Counted from the first letter of the stretch, positions 33,201-45,320 are shown. The stretch: 64,000 nucleotides of DNA from Melastoma dodecandrum (GCA_029817715.1 JARUPY010000288.1:496001-560000), one strand, 5' to 3'. Notes: generated by a model not told the origin, from the sequence alone. Numbers and translations are program-made.

Positions 33201-33466
33201 CAATTTACCATCAGCAATTGATTAAAGTAAAGACAGTTGAAGTAAACTGAAACATAAATCACAAAAAAGAAACAAAACTAAGGCGATAAAATATCACGGT
33301 GAACATGTATACAAATCTAAAATGGTTAATTTGGGGTATTTACAATGTTTTTCGCTTATTTCTCGGCAGGAAGTTGGGATAATGTTTTTGAGGTCTCAGT
33401 CGGGCTCTACCTGGTAGGAACAGTCGTGTTGAATCTTTCTCGACGGGTGAAAAGATCCTGGATTAG

Positions 33467-34367
33467 CTGCGGGAAACCCAGTTGCTCATTTTGCAGATGT
33501 TTGCTGCATTTGACCCCAAGCCTAGGACATTGGGGCAGATCATGATGGAAGCAAATTCAAGGAGATTGTATACATGGAAAACGATCGATCATGGTATGAG
33601 AAGCCTGAGAATAGAGGCACAGAGAGAACAGCTCGGCGGAGTTGATGCATGGCATGCCAAAGCAACTAGAACCCTGTCATTGCAGCTTGTAGGAGCTCTT
33701 AGCAGAGGGGTCTCGGAACCAAACACACGTAAAAGTAGCAACCCGTGCGTTCGATGCAGATGAATATTGCCTTTCATTGACACAAACTTCAGATACATGC
33801 AGGTAATAAAACTTCCAATGGGATTTTTTTGTCCTTCAACCACAAACAATGACACAGTAACTGTTGGACTGAAGGGAAGTGTTGGATTCGGCGAAGTTAA
33901 AGCCTCAGCCCATCTCGGTTCAGCTCAGGTAGATTGTGGAGAAGGAGAAGTAAATGGCCGCCCAAGCCCAAGCCTCGAGTAACCAACGTAGGGAACGAAG
34001 TTTGTTATAACTTTTATCGGGTATAACAGAAGAGCAGTGCACACTCTGCTGAATGTTCTGTAGATAAACTATCATGGAATGAAAATCAGCCTCTTCTTCT
34101 TCGCCTTTCTTTTCTCCTTCTCTCTGCCTTCTTCTTCTTCCTTCTTCAGCTTCTGCATTCTTCATAGATAGTGCACTCCAAACTTCCACAGTAACAAATG
34201 AAAAAGCTTATAGTTGTATGGTTTTTATACACATATCTAAAACACCTACCATCAGAAAATCAAAATCGAACCGCCTTATTTAGCTTTCACATCCAAAAGA
34301 GAGAAGAGTTCAATGACAACGACATCCCCAGGGATCAGGTGGAAGCAGCCGACTTTGAACTTGGCCC
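33467..34367. other. Intergenic between transporter pseudogene and P450
   Basis: Short frames only. It is the 3' flank of both neighbours, which converge. A CT/GAA-rich microsatellite-like run lies near 34090-34150. Confidence 0.5.
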
Positions 34368-35879
34368 CTAGAGATTCCGGGGATGCAAGCTTAGCCGGAG
34401 CCCATTCTTCATGAACAGTGTCAGTGACATCTTCTGCTCAACCCTGTGACCAGGGGATAATGTCAGTCGATAGCGCAGCAGCACAGCTGATGCAATTGAT
34501 TTCATCTGCAGGTAAGCGAGGTCTTTCCCGAGACAGGTCCTCGGTCCTGCATTGAAAGCCACAAACTTGTAACCGTCATTTGGTGGCTCAAACCGGTCCC
34601 CCGCCGGAGACAGCCACCTTTCTGGCTTGAATTCCATGCAGTCATCACCCCATATGGTCTTCATCCTCCCGGCAGAATATATTGAGTAGGTCACTGTCGA
34701 CCCAGCTGGCACAAACGTCCCGTCTGGCAACACATCATCGGATATCACATACTTTAAATCTTCTAGCACGGATGGATATAAATGCAGTGTTTCGGCCAAT
34801 GCAGCCTTAAGGTACGTCAGCTTGTCAGCCTCGTCGAATACCAGAGGATCCTCGACCCATTTCTGGACATCGTCTCCCCGTGTCTCCCTTAAGACACTCG
34901 TTATTTCAGCAATTATCTCCTCCTCCACACGTGGATTCTTCATGACGAGCCAGAAGAACCAGCTGAGTGCGACTGATGAAGTGTCGCGACCAGCCAAGAC
35001 AAAGTTCAGCGCAATCCGCTGGAGGACGTGAATGGGAAAGGGATTGCCATGAACATCTCTCTTCTTTAAGAATCGTGACAGGAGATCATCTGAAGGAGTC
35101 TCCCTCCTGGCTTCAATGGCGTCGTTCATGGAGCTCTCAACCACGTCCAGGCTCTTCAGCAGCCTCTTCTCTGAGCCAACCCCGAATAATTTCTTCAGCC
35201 TCCACAGGAATCCAGGGTACAGCAACCGCTGGAGTGTGGCCTCTGTGGCGATGTCAAAGGCTATTGCAAAAGGGTTCTCGGGGAGTCCAGGGGAAAGTGT
35301 CTCGGGGTCCTTGCCGAATGTTACCCCGCAAATGTTGTCAAAGGTCAGACGAAGCAGGAGGTCCTGCAAGTCCACTGGGGTGTGTTCCGTGGCAGCATTG
35401 TCAAGGATGAGCCAGAGGCGGTTCTTTATTGTGCGGTTAACCCAGCGGGCCATGGCCTGCCGGAGGGTACGCGTGGTAAACTCAAGAGCAGCTGTTTTAC
35501 GCTGGATGAGCCACGTCTCGCCATCACTGTTGAAGATGCCTTGCCCAAGAAGGTCATGGAAAGCCGTCTGCCAGCTGGGGCCCTTTGGGTAGTTGTCGAA
35601 ATGGGTACGGAGGACGTGCTCGATGTTCTTGGGATGACACGTCACGGTGTAGAACCCCTGACTGCGGGCCATGAAAGGGATGGCGATAGTGCAGGTCTGG
35701 TAGGTGCCGCCAGCTGACTGGAGGTTACCAGAGATCCAGTCGTGGATCCTCCTGCGGTTGGCGAAGAGGAACGGCCGGCTGCCAACCAGTGGCCATACTT
35801 TGGGGCCGCTTAGCTTGCGAGCTAGGAGGTAGAACCAGAGAAAGTAGGAGGGTGGCAACAAAGGCGGTATACAGAACAT
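34368..35879 (-). CDS. CYP86A-like cytochrome P450, probably inactive
   Basis: CYP86A enzymes are ER membrane omega-hydroxylases of fatty acids for cutin and suberin. The single-exon frame has [27 protein letters not shown], the I-helix [21 protein letters not shown] and the heme loop [10 protein letters not shown], with the ligand Cys codon at 34533-34535. Two defects stand out. The invariant ExxR motif reads Glu-Thr-Leu-His, with the Arg codon changed to CAT at 34782-34784. Near 35845-35880 a family-like N-terminus ([13 protein letters not shown] from 35883) lies in another frame, so the only in-frame ATG is 35879, which encodes a substitute hydrophobic start. The nearby proline (SVPED) and serine have also become leucines. 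The frame is otherwise open, so inactivation may be recent. Confidence 0.82.
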   Translation of the reverse strand: MFCIPPLLPPSYFLWFYLLARKLSGPKVWPLVGSRPFLFANRRRIHDWISGNLQSAGGTYQTCTIAIPFMARSQGFYTVTCHPKNIEHVLRTHFDNYPKGPSWQTAFHDLLGQGIFNSDGETWLIQRKTAALEFTTRTLRQAMARWVNRTIKNRLWLILDNAATEHTPVDLQDLLLRLTFDNICGVTFGKDPETLSPGLPENPFAIAFDIATEATLQRLLYPGFLWRLKKLFGVGSEKRLLKSLDVVESSMNDAIEARRETPSDDLLSRFLKKRDVHGNPFPIHVLQRIALNFVLAGRDTSSVALSWFFWLVMKNPRVEEEIIAEITSVLRETRGDDVQKWVEDPLVFDEADKLTYLKAALAETLHLYPSVLEDLKYVISDDVLPDGTFVPAGSTVTYSIYSAGRMKTIWGDDCMEFKPERWLSPAGDRFEPPNDGYKFVAFNAGPRTCLGKDLAYLQMKSIASAVLLRYRLTLSPGHRVEQKMSLTLFMKNGLRLSLHPRNL

Positions 35880-36199
35880 CCATTGGAGAAGTTTGGGAGT
35901 AGTTGAAGGGAGGAGATTCACACACACACGGACGAAGTATCTTTATGAAGTCAGTCGTAAGTTCGGGGGGGGGATGGAATGGTGAAGACGAAAGGTGGGA
36001 TGTGTGTGGGGTGGGGGGAGGGGGTATGTATTTGTATACAATTTTTAAGACTTCTTTTTTTTTGCATTTTGGAGTAATCGAATTAGGAGAAGTTAGTTGA
36101 GACTCTCTTAAACCTTAGAAACCACCGTGTGTACCGGTTGCTCGTAGTGCCAGAGATTTCCAACGTGTTTGAATCCGGCTTATCCAACGGTCACTTTCG
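35880..36199 (-). other. P450 upstream region
   Basis: It holds a G-rich stretch (35960-36025) and TA-rich sequence near 36030-36050. A TATA box cannot be fixed with confidence. Confidence 0.35.
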
Positions 36200-36224
36200 G
36201 AGCTAACAGAAACTACATTCGTTT

Positions 36225-37420
36225 AAAGTTTCTACCTACGAGCTCCTATTTCTTCTTATCCTTTCCAACATTATTTTTGTAATATGAAGAAATGAATCAT
36301 CTTCGATGAAAAGTGTTTATTTTTTAAGAAGTAATGGAATCTTTTCCAGTAACCATCGCGGTTACGAAAACAAACAAATTCGACCTGTCATCGTTGTATG
36401 AACTCGGCCGTCATAATTGTTTGCCTCCGAGGGAAGATTTCGGCTAAAAAACATTCGGCGGGAGAAAATATGTCGGATAATACCCTTCGGTGAACAATGT
36501 ACCTGGCATATACACTCTTATGGGGGATTGCATAACGGGCGACTCTTCCCGTTTAATGACAAAATGATTTCGTGAAAGTTTCCCTCGGAAAGAATTGATC
36601 CATGTACTGTTCCTTAAATGATTGGAAATATGAGAAGAAACATAAGAACAAGAGGTCATCGCTTCATCACGAAAGGGAGAGTTTGTTATGTGAATTCCAA
36701 ACCATTGTTTCTGGTTTCCGACCAACACACAAGTAAACAATGAACTCTGGATTTATGCCCCAACTATTGTAAAACCTAAACTATATCTTCTTCCATTCAA
36801 ACAGAGGGAAAAAGTTACGACTACGTCCACATCCTCTAGTGCCGCGCAATCATACATCTTCGAAGCCTTACTCAAAACCATATTGCCTGTTCCCCGCTTC
36901 TGATCCACATGCTAACATGCTTTTACAAACTTATACCATCTAATTACATTTTAATAGTCTCTTCAACTTGTCGTTAGAAAATAATGATGTCCTACTGAAA
37001 AAAATAATCTTTCTTGCCTTTCTTCATCGGTTTTATGAGTCGTAAAAATTATGTTAATCTCAATGCTAATGCTCCTTTGTTATCTGCTTAATTCGCCGTC
37101 TGTCGATTTATATCATGAAAAACTGCCCTATTCCTAATACAAACGAAATGAATTTCTCCCATCCATATTCTTCAACCAAACTAAATTATATGTCTCCCTG
37201 CTCAATTAAAAAAATTAACAATAGGTTCAAGTAAAAAAATTGCTTTAAAACAAATAATTCTTATGCCCTTCGAATATGTCCAAAATAATATATTTGAAAG
37301 TAATTTATCATGTTTGAGGAAAATTATACCACATTTGTTTTTCTAAGAAAGTCCATCAATTTTATTTCCGAAAGTTTTTATTAGATAAAAACAAATACCG
37401 GTACACAATAAAGTGGAGTT
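36225..37420 (+). pseudogene. SPH relic and flank
   Basis: 36225-36365 matches the promoter flank of the SPH copy at 7673 (7365-7490). 36520-36830 matches its end and 3' flank (TTGATCCATG..CTG, GAATTCCAAACCATTG). 36890-37420 matches 47440-47830, the 3' flank of the third SPH locus. The coding middle is reduced to about 150 unrecognisable bases. It is thus a decayed member of the SPH cluster. Confidence 0.6.
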
Positions 37421-38545
37421 ATTGTTAATATAGAGAGTTTTTTTTTTAAGAATGACATGATTAATTAGGATTATCGATTAATAATTTTTTTTGGATTTGT
37501 ACTAGTACGAATTCTTTGAAATTTTAGAATTTTATTTCTACACCTAAAATGAAAAGTAAATTTTTGTTTAGATTAGGGAATTTTGAAATCAATAAATTAT
37601 GTATTTATATTTTTTAAATACTTGGTAAAGAATCCGGACGCCTAACCTAATTGAATTCGATCCGATGCCTCATGTTAAAACGAGAAACCAGAAATTCTTG
37701 ACGGAATAATATTGTATTTACTCCACTTTTATGGTTCAAGAAACTTTCCTCATTATTATTGTTATTATATTTTTGAGAAAATATTATTATAAATTCACGC
37801 CGAGAGTGGTGCGTAATTTTTACATAATCTCATAAAATTATTTTATTGTATCTCGTGTATTGTTTCTGTATGAAAAAAGTTCGAGAAAATAGGAGTATAG
37901 TTTCAAATTTCGGGAAATAATGTCCCTCCAAGTTTACAAGTTAGACTTTATCTAGATAAGTTCTACTTCCAAAAAAGACTTTTAGTTCGACTTTCCTTAT
38001 TTATTTATTTTTTTTTGGGAAGTCTAACTTTATTTCCAAAATTTCGAATTATCTACTTTATTTTACAAATTTTATTTTCAGTAATACTATTTGGAAGCAA
38101 AACTCTTGTATATATTCTTATTTGCAGGCAAGCTCAAACCTATCCCTTATGATTTGGATAGATAACGTGATATTATATACTGACGCGTGGGCTAATGGTA
38201 TCCACGTTACAGTTTCGTGTCATCCCTCGACAATTGAGGCATGAAAAGCCGGAGAGTTATGCCATGTTTGTATGTTTCTTATTCGGATTGTGGGACGAAA
38301 TAATTTGATGCCGCTCTGTTTCCGGGTTGTTGCATGCGAACTTAAAAACAAATTTGATGCAAACAGCTTCTTCCAATCCTAAAGATTAGGAAGACAGTGA
38401 TTGTATCCTCAGCCGGGAGGCGTTGTCCGTATACGTAAATTCATCGTGAATTTCGTTTTCCTTGTTCCGAGGAACTATCGTCTTCTTCCGCTTACTGACA
38501 AGAAACATGCCGGTTTCGATCGGCTAATGACGATTCCTTCCTCAG
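37421..38545. other. AT-rich intergenic region
   Basis: Nothing recognised before the promoter of the next gene. Confidence 0.45.
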
Positions 38546-38552
38546 TATAAAT
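38546..38552 (+). promoter_or_regulatory. TATA box of membrane protein gene
   Basis: TATAAAT lies 83 bases before the ATG at 38635. Confidence 0.55.
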
Positions 38553-38634
38553 TCGATGCAGCTTTTGGTCGTTCAGCTCATTCTCCCATAAATCTTCCTT
38601 GAGATCAAAAGGTGACGTTAGTGATTGTAAAACG

Positions 38635-39624
38635 ATGGATCTGCCACCGGAGGAGATGAGGTTCATGGGCTTTGTCAGCATATTCAAGGAGTCATTCAAG
38701 ATCATCGGCAACTACAGGAAGGTGTTGAGCTTGATCACGGCCACGCTCATCTTCCCTCTGGCCTTAATCTTCCTCGTCCAAATCCAGGTAGCAGAACATC
38801 TCAGGTTTGCGATATACCGTCACGAGGATAGGCTAGAGGACGAAGAACACAACTCTCGTCTCTCTGATCTGATCACGTCCGAGCGTATAGGCTACATCGT
38901 GCTGAAGGTGCTCTATTATGTCATCCTGCTGGTATTGGCTAACTTGGCCATGTCTGCAGTCGTTTACCTGGTGGCGAGCATTTACACTGTGAAGCCAATC
39001 TCCTTCAATAAAGTGATGGGCATCGTGCCGAAGGTGTGGAAGAGGCTGTCAGTCACGATCTGTTGGGTGTTCCTGATTAGCTTCGTCTACGCCTGCTTCA
39101 CGCTAGGATTCTCCATCATTATTTACGGCGTGGTAGGGTGGCAATCCGAGGCATTCGGTTTAACTGTCTTCATCATCAGCTTCATCGCCCATTTCGTGGG
39201 ATTCGCTTACCTGTGCATAATCTGGTACCTGGCAAGTGTGATCACTGTGCTTGAGGACCTGAAGGGGATCGGCGCAATGGTAAAGGCGAAGGACTTGATC
39301 CAGGGTAAGAAGAAGGTTGTTGTCCCCATCTTTCTGCTGCTTGCGGCGGTCTACTACGGAGTGCTGTTAGTGTACGAAATATTCGTAGTGTTCGAGTGGA
39401 ACCCCTTTTTCCTTTTCGGGCTCGGGACAGTTTGCATGGTGCTGCTCACCTTTCTGTTCCTCTTTGGTCTGGTGGTTCAGTCTGTTACGTACTTCGTCTG
39501 CAAGACGTATCACTGCGAGCATATCGACAAGCCGGCACTGGCAGAGCATCTCGAGGCCTTTGCTCCGAACTACGAACAGATGAAGGAGGGTAAGGATGTG
39601 CAGATGAATCAAGTTTATGTCTAG
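38635..39624 (+). CDS. Plant-specific multi-pass membrane protein, unknown function
   Basis: The 329-residue protein starts MDLPPEEMRFMGF, a start typical of a plant family of uncharacterised transmembrane proteins; an in-frame extension to 38599 has no ATG. About six hydrophobic segments are visible: near residues 32-52 (SLITATLIFPLALIFLV), 95-120, 145-175, 180-210, 245-268 and 275-300. An acidic, soluble stretch (RHEDRLEDEEHNSRLSD) follows the first segment. The C-terminus is polar with a CKTYHCEH motif. The frame is intact and intronless, codon use is GC-biased at third positions, and a TATA box precedes it. It is one of the few undamaged host genes here. Its role and membrane are not known. 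Confidence 0.82.
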   Translation: MDLPPEEMRFMGFVSIFKESFKIIGNYRKVLSLITATLIFPLALIFLVQIQVAEHLRFAIYRHEDRLEDEEHNSRLSDLITSERIGYIVLKVLYYVILLVLANLAMSAVVYLVASIYTVKPISFNKVMGIVPKVWKRLSVTICWVFLISFVYACFTLGFSIIIYGVVGWQSEAFGLTVFIISFIAHFVGFAYLCIIWYLASVITVLEDLKGIGAMVKAKDLIQGKKKVVVPIFLLLAAVYYGVLLVYEIFVVFEWNPFFLFGLGTVCMVLLTFLFLFGLVVQSVTYFVCKTYHCEHIDKPALAEHLEAFAPNYEQMKEGKDVQMNQVYV

Positions 39625-40960
39625 AAGCGAATTGCTTGGTTTGGGAGGTCCCACTTACCATCTGGTTCTCGTCATCTCCATGTTCTGTTCAATTTCTGTA
39701 GTTGGAACACTTGCATCACGCAAACACTATCGAATGCACGTTGTCTTACATCAATTTCGCATTGACTCAACATAGGTTTCCCAGGGCCGTCGAAACTGCG
39801 GTCTTCTTCTCGACACTTAATATATCAACTGTTGGATTTGGTAAATGCTGATGACTTTCATTCATTCGGCGATTTAGCACGAGTACAATATACGTCTTCG
39901 GGTTCGTGATGTCCTTCTGGTGCCGGACAGGTGCATAATCGCGATGCTCTGTTAGGTTAAACTTGTCGATGTGCTCGCTGTAATGCGACTCCCGAACACA
40001 GTAAATTGTGTCGCTGTAACCACATCAGCAAGCTATCCTTAAGGGAGGGAACTCGTTGTGAAAATTCAAACGATGGTTTCGAAAGTCTAGTTCTTTCGTA
40101 ATCTCTGGATTCTTTCAACATTCTTATTGTTTCCGAGTTACGAGATCTTCCAATATTTAAGGAGGCAAATACTGGAAGGATCTCTGTCATTGCTTTCCCT
40201 GGCGAAAAGGGTTTTGACCAACATACTAAAAAATGACCCATAAATATTATTTTATAAAAAAAAATAGAGTTAATCAATAAATTTCATTAAATTATAGTTA
40301 TGATTTAAAAAGTATTATAATATTTATTTCATTTGAATTTATGCTAATTTTTTAAAATTCCAACCCAAATGACGGAGGCGTGGTTTCAACTCTCGATGTT
40401 ATTGTCGTGCCGGCGTTATATTATAAAAACTCTAAAGAAAGACGTGTCGTAATTTATATTTTCGTTTTAAATGATGATGGAAAGTGGCAGCTAATAATCT
40501 AAACAAATTGTCTTTTTTTTTTCAATTTAACAATTGATAAGATAAATCAATAAGGAAAATTCTGAAATACAAATTTTCTTGAGATACGTGTATAAAATTT
40601 CGAAATTTATTCCAATTAATGCAAAATCTATTAAAAAATTGCGAATAACGCAGCAAATTCTTAATTAATTAAAAATATATATATATTCTAAATTTAATTT
40701 GGATTTTTAAAGAAATTCAAAACTACATAAAATCTCTGCATTCGGTTGGATTTTTTTAGTTTCAACAGGCCGGCGGTAATTGAGCGTCCTGGACAAGCCA
40801 ACAAAATGCATGAATACATAGACGTCAACAAAAAATAATTCCTTTCGATTCGTCCCATCCGACGTCAGTCCTCGTCTAAGAACGACAGCTGAATGTGTAA
40901 TCCTCGTGCTTTCGTGCTTTCTTACGAACATACGAAAGTATAGTTATTTATGTCAATTTC
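39625..40960. other. 3' flank and AT-rich intergenic DNA
   Basis: No gene or repeat is recognised. Confidence 0.45.
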
Positions 40961-42060
40961 ATACCTAGATTTTGTTGATTTGTGAAATACTACGGTTATT
41001 GCATAATATTTCTTGTTATTTCATATTAGTCTCGAGAATTGGAATATTGTCGAATCTTGAGTTTATTTCAGGATAAAAGCGGAAACAAGAAAATTTTGGT
41101 TATCTATAAAGATTATGTGCAAGGGAAAAGACTTGAGGTCACGCATGAAGAGGACACGAAGGACTTTCATATTTTTTTAGATTCTCTAGGTTTTATTTTT
41201 AGGCTTTATTAAAAGACTATATTCACCTCTGGCTGTGAGGGACGATTTGGAGGAGGAAAAGAGAGGGAGTTAGACTATCGTTTTAGGATGCTTTTCTTTT
41301 CTTTGAATTGTGTTCCGAAAACGATGCTAGACTAAACTTTCTTTGCTAGGATTATGTTGAACCGAATTGCGCAGTTAAATTTTCGGAACTCGTTTTAGAA
41401 CAAATTCGTGCTTTGGATGTTTATTTATTTCGTTTGATCTTAATGTAAGCAATTTGTCTGATCAACGAATTGTATTGATTTGTTATCCTAATTTAAACTC
41501 GGGAGAGGAATTTTATGAGAGAACAAGAACGAAATAGCCTTGTTTAATATCGCGGGAGCGAATTAGCTAGTAAGTAGTATCGGGAGATATACTTCTAGGC
41601 AACCATTAAAGGATTGATTCTTAATGTATTTCTTGCCTTCGTAATTCACTATAAGGATATAAGTTTTATGGTGGTTTGGAATAGTCCTTCGTAAACTCAG
41701 GAGAGACACTTAAGGTCATGATAATCCGGTTAGTATACTTAATTAGTATGAATTTGGGATAAGCGAGTGAAGGCATTTAACGAAATAAGGAGGGGATACA
41801 TGATCCTAGGTTTTTTCCAACTGATTGAATTCCAATTTCTTTGCATTTTTTGCTTTTCGTTTAGTTTCCAAAGTTCTAAACCCATTTTTCTTATTGGCTT
41901 GGCTACATAAGAATTACAATTGTGTATGCTAAAAGGTTTTACTTGCTATCCTCGTGGGAGCGATAACTCTACTCAACTCTATATTACTTGTTGCGATCCG
42001 TATACATGTGGTGTGCAAATTTAGCGATCACTTTCCTCGTAGCCATGATGTCGTTTTCGC
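40961..42060 (+). mobile_element. Probable gypsy leader/LTR remnant
   Basis: The long non-coding stretch ends with CGTGGGAGCGATAACTCTAC and TTGTTGCGATCCGTATACATG, a pattern common upstream of coding regions in plant gypsy elements. Gypsy coding remains follow directly. Assignment is tentative. Confidence 0.4.
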
Positions 42061-42229
42061 GGCGTGCCGCGATTTCGCCCAATTTCTCGTAGTTTAGTAT
42101 ATGAGTGGCTCGTCGTGGCCCTGATGACCAACTGCGACAACACAATTCTATTGACCTTACTCTTCTCGATGTGCATTTGTAGCGCACCCCTAACCTCGAT
42201 ACAAACTAATACCTTCTCCGTAGCCGATG

Positions 42230-43190
42230 ATCATAGACCTCCAGTCATCGTTCGAGTACTAGAGACATGGAGCCACTACTTGCTGTCTAGAGAAATCGTG
42301 CTGCACACCGACCATGAAGCTCTCAAGTATATCAACGGTCAGCACAACCTCAATCGACGACATGCCAAAATGATAGAATTTTTTCAATCCTTCACCTTTG
42401 TCCTCAAGCACAAACCCGGAGCAAAAAATGTAGTCGTGGATGCCCTTTCAAGGATGATGATCTTATTGTCCGCAATGGAGACCAAGCTCATTGGATTTGA
42501 GTATTTGAAGCATCTCTACAAGGATGACGAAGACTTTGGAGGACTTCTCGCCCAATGCACCACTCAAGCCTTCGATCGATTCCAACAGGTGAACGGATTC
42601 TTATTTCGAGATTCTAAGTTGTGTATACCAAGGATTTCGACGCGTTGCTCATTTAAGAAGTCCATGAAGGATGAATCGCTTGACAGTTTGGAGTCGACAA
42701 GACGCTGTCGGTGCTTCAGGAGCATTTCTATTGGCATCAATGGAGAAGCAAGTCTGAAATCTTATTGTAAGATGTACAGTTTGCCGTCGAGCAAAGAGCC
42801 GAGTCCAATATCAAGGATTGTACACTCCCTTGCCCGTTCCAAAGTGCCCATGGGAGTATGTGAATATGGATTTTGTGTTAGGATGCAGCAACGAAAACAT
42901 TTGATCATGATTGTGGTTGATAAATTCTCGAAAATGGCACACATCATTCAATGCTAGAAGACGGACGATGCAACCAACGTAGCATATCTGTATTTGCGAG
43001 AGGTATTGAGGTTACAAGGAGTGCCAAAGTCGATCATATCAAATCGAGAAGTCAAGTTCCTTAGCTAATTTTGGAAGACATTATGGCACGAACGGGAAAT
43101 TAACCTTCTTCAGCACATCGTATCCACAGACCGATGGCCAGACGGAAGTCGTCAATCATACCATTACTGTAATTCTTCGAACATTGACCG
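42230..43190 (+). pseudogene. Ty3/gypsy (chromovirus-like) RNase H-integrase fragment
   Basis: 42230-42460 encodes RNase H tail motifs (LETWSHYLLSREIVLHTDHE, LKYINGQHNLNRRHAK, VVDALSRMM). Later DKFSKMAHIIQC, then in other frames YLREV and TDGQTEVV, mark integrase. Stops and frameshifts are frequent, and RT and gag are missing upstream. Motif wording fits the chromovirus side of Ty3/gypsy (Tekay/Reina type) more than the Tat element at 50-64 kb. Confidence 0.72.
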
Positions 43191-44420
43191 TACGACATTG
43201 AGGGATCAATTCGGCGGTTACATGTTCGAACAACTGACAATGTCGGCGGTTACATGTTCGAACTCACGGGAGTTCCGGAAGCGGGATTCTCCCATGAAAT
43301 TCTTTGGATGTGGTTGATTTGTTGGCCGAAGATACGCCCTTGGCTTTAGTCTGGTGGTGTCACGTGTCAAGAATTTTAAGCAAACAAGAGTTCGTCCAGG
43401 GGAGGGATTCTTCTAACAATTGGTCTCTTGTAGTTTATTCTATCAAAATTCTATATATTGTCAAATATGATGATTATTAGAGACCAAGTGGGGTGGACAT
43501 ACCACCAGTGATATGTGGGAACGCTATGGACGTCCCAGACATGAGAATGAATTAAGGAAAATTAATCTCTTAGCTCAAAATTTTGAACCATCATTGCTCG
43601 TAAGCAGTGAGAAGGAGCCGAGCGAGGGGGTGTATGATCGAGAAGCCAAACCGAGAACCTTGGGAAAGTCGCCCCTCGAGGACCATGGTCGAGCCCTACG
43701 TGAGAGAACTATTTCGGTCGAGGAAGCTACACAGAATGGCCCGTTCCAAGACAGCTTTAAAGAGCAGCAATCAATAGATTCAGAGGTATTTCTAGCCAGC
43801 CATTCGCGAGCATTTATTTGCTTTAGTTAACGTTGTCGACGATTAGTATTTTATGTAAGTGCATCGTCTTTATGGTGAAAGTTATCCGGATTTTGAATTT
43901 ATTAAGAATTTTCAGACAAGTTTGTCTGCCCCTTTTCTTTACTTTGCTTAGGGAATTTTACGTGCGGCCAAGTTAGAGTTTTATTAACTTGGCCGTCCCT
44001 CCCTCCCTCCCTCCGGAATCAATGACCAACTGTTTTTTCCGACTTAAACAGCTTTTATAAATAAAGTCGGTGGCGACTCCATATAGTTTACCTAGGTTAA
44101 ACAACAACAACCTTTTTATGGAGCCATTTTGGATGAGGAACGGACGACATGAGTCGCTCCCGATTTCTTCCGAAAGTTCCTTTTTCGAATCATGCTCCGC
44201 CTTTCGCCCGCCGCCTCTTAGGAAAATAGAGACGGTCAGCGAGGGCCCGAGCAGGCCCAGTTAGGAACCCAGGGAGGGATCACCCAATTCCCTTCCGCAG
44301 CGTCCGACGCTCGAGTCGTGACGTTGACCGGTTGGGCCTTGGGGAGCGGACCCGGATCCTCGGGTCGTTCGAACCGCCACGCGCGTGCTAGGCCGGAAAA
44401 CGCGCGTACATCCCGGAGGG
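43191..44420 (+). mobile_element. Gypsy debris with Tat-type LTR end
   Basis: 44030-44420 resembles the last ~400 bases of the Tat/Ogre LTR at 53950-54360, including the GTCGGTGGCGACTCC block, the AACAACAACA run and the terminal GCGCGTACATCCCGGA. 43853-44021 is repeated at 44945-45124. A CCCT-type microsatellite lies at about 44000. Confidence 0.6.
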
Positions 44421-44944
44421 AAGTAGAATATTTTCTTAACAATGAAAATCATTACAATTATTCTCATTATAGAAGAGGCTTAAAAAATTATGAGATAAAA
44501 TTTACATGAGAGTTCAACTTCAAACATCTGGGATAAAACTGTCCTCTATCCTTCCTGAGGGCCGTTCTAAGGAGCAGTAGAGGCTAGCGCTTCTTCGTAA
44601 GCTTTGCAATCCATTATCATGAGGCTCGGACACGAGGAAAGAACCCTTCTCCTTCTCTAGCATCTCCAGTCTAGCAGGGGATGCAAAGAGGACAGCCACT
44701 ACAAACCCTTCCCTTCTCATTTAGGCCATCTGGCAAGAGAATGAGAAGTTGGAAGAAGCTGTCAGACGAGTGCACACCTTTATGGCTGGAACGCGGCGTT
44801 GAGCCATGATGCCCTGGAGAAAAGGGAGCCGCAAGCCTAAAGTTGTGAACCTAGGCTTTCAAGAGACTTAAGGCTATAAACATAGGCTTTGGAGATGAAA
44901 GAAGCTTGGAGAAAGAAGAATTACATCTCGACAAGACATTTTGA

Positions 44945-45124
44945 TGTAAGTGCATCGTCTTTACGGTGAAAATTATCCGGATTTTGAATTTATTAAGAAT
45001 TTTCAGACAAGTTTGTCTGCCCTTTTTCTTTACTTTGCTTAGGGAATTTTAAGTGCGGCTGAGTTAGAGTGTAGTGGCGTATCTTTATTAACTTGGCCGT
45101 CCCTCCCTCCCTCCGTAATCAATG
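44945..45124 (+). repeat. Direct repeat of 43853-44021
   Basis: About 170 bases beginning TGTAAGTGCATCGTCTTTA match 43853-44021 with one ~17-base insertion. The two copies bracket the Tat LTR fragment and end close to the promoter of the SPH gene. Confidence 0.8.
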
Positions 45125-45254
45125 ATTTACTTGGATTTGGTTTTAGTATTTGTTATTTCATTAGGCGATGATTTCTAGCCCTAATAAAAAACTGACATTC
45201 TTTCTTACCTCATTTTTTCTTGAATTTTAGGATAGCAAAGAATTCTAATTACCC

Positions 45255-45262
45255 TATAAAAA
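45255..45262 (+). promoter_or_regulatory. TATA box of SPH copy 3
   Basis: TATAAAAA in the same context as at 7606, 66 bases before the ATG. Confidence 0.6.
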
Positions 45263-45320
45263 TCCACAACCAACGACCTTTGTTCCCATACATCACGAGA
45301 AAACGAAAAAAGAGAGAGAG

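Larger units (their letters stand above)
27392..33344 (-). mobile_element. Solo LTR of a Tat/Ogre-type Ty3/gypsy element
   Basis: On the minus strand the sequence runs from TGTAAATACCCCAAATT to GCGCGTACA, the same ends as the LTR at 50577-54353. ATGTT flanks it on both sides (27387-27391 and 33345-33349), an exact 5-bp target duplication. Without the nested fold-back element it is about 4.4 kb. Shared blocks with the forward LTR include the GGCGACTCCG/AACAACAACA region (27690-27780) and the conserved stretch at 27990-28200. Removing it and one duplication leaves a transporter intron of about 100 bases. Confidence 0.85.
26200..33466 (+). pseudogene. PHT4-type plastid/Golgi anion transporter pseudogene
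   Basis: PHT4 proteins are major-facilitator phosphate or ascorbate transporters. Exons with GT-AG borders: about 26200-26334 (HFCHNWGTFILFTWMPTYYNQ), 26443-26580 (LKFNLTESGLLCVLPWLTMA), 26745-26846 (VGFLGPAFFLTQLSHIDSP), 27066-27131 (SQSGLYSNHQDIAPRYS), 27266-27311 (TAATGYILQHG) and 33370-33466 (SWDNVFEVSVGLYLVGT). Lesions: missing 5' half, indels near 26210, TGA at 26521-26523 replacing Gly, loss of about 13 codons in the fifth exon, and a one-base deletion near 33435 before TAG 33464-33466. The last intron (27312-33369) is swollen to 6 kb by a nested solo LTR. The closest relative may be PHT4;4 (ANTR2), judged from memory. Confidence 0.82.
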
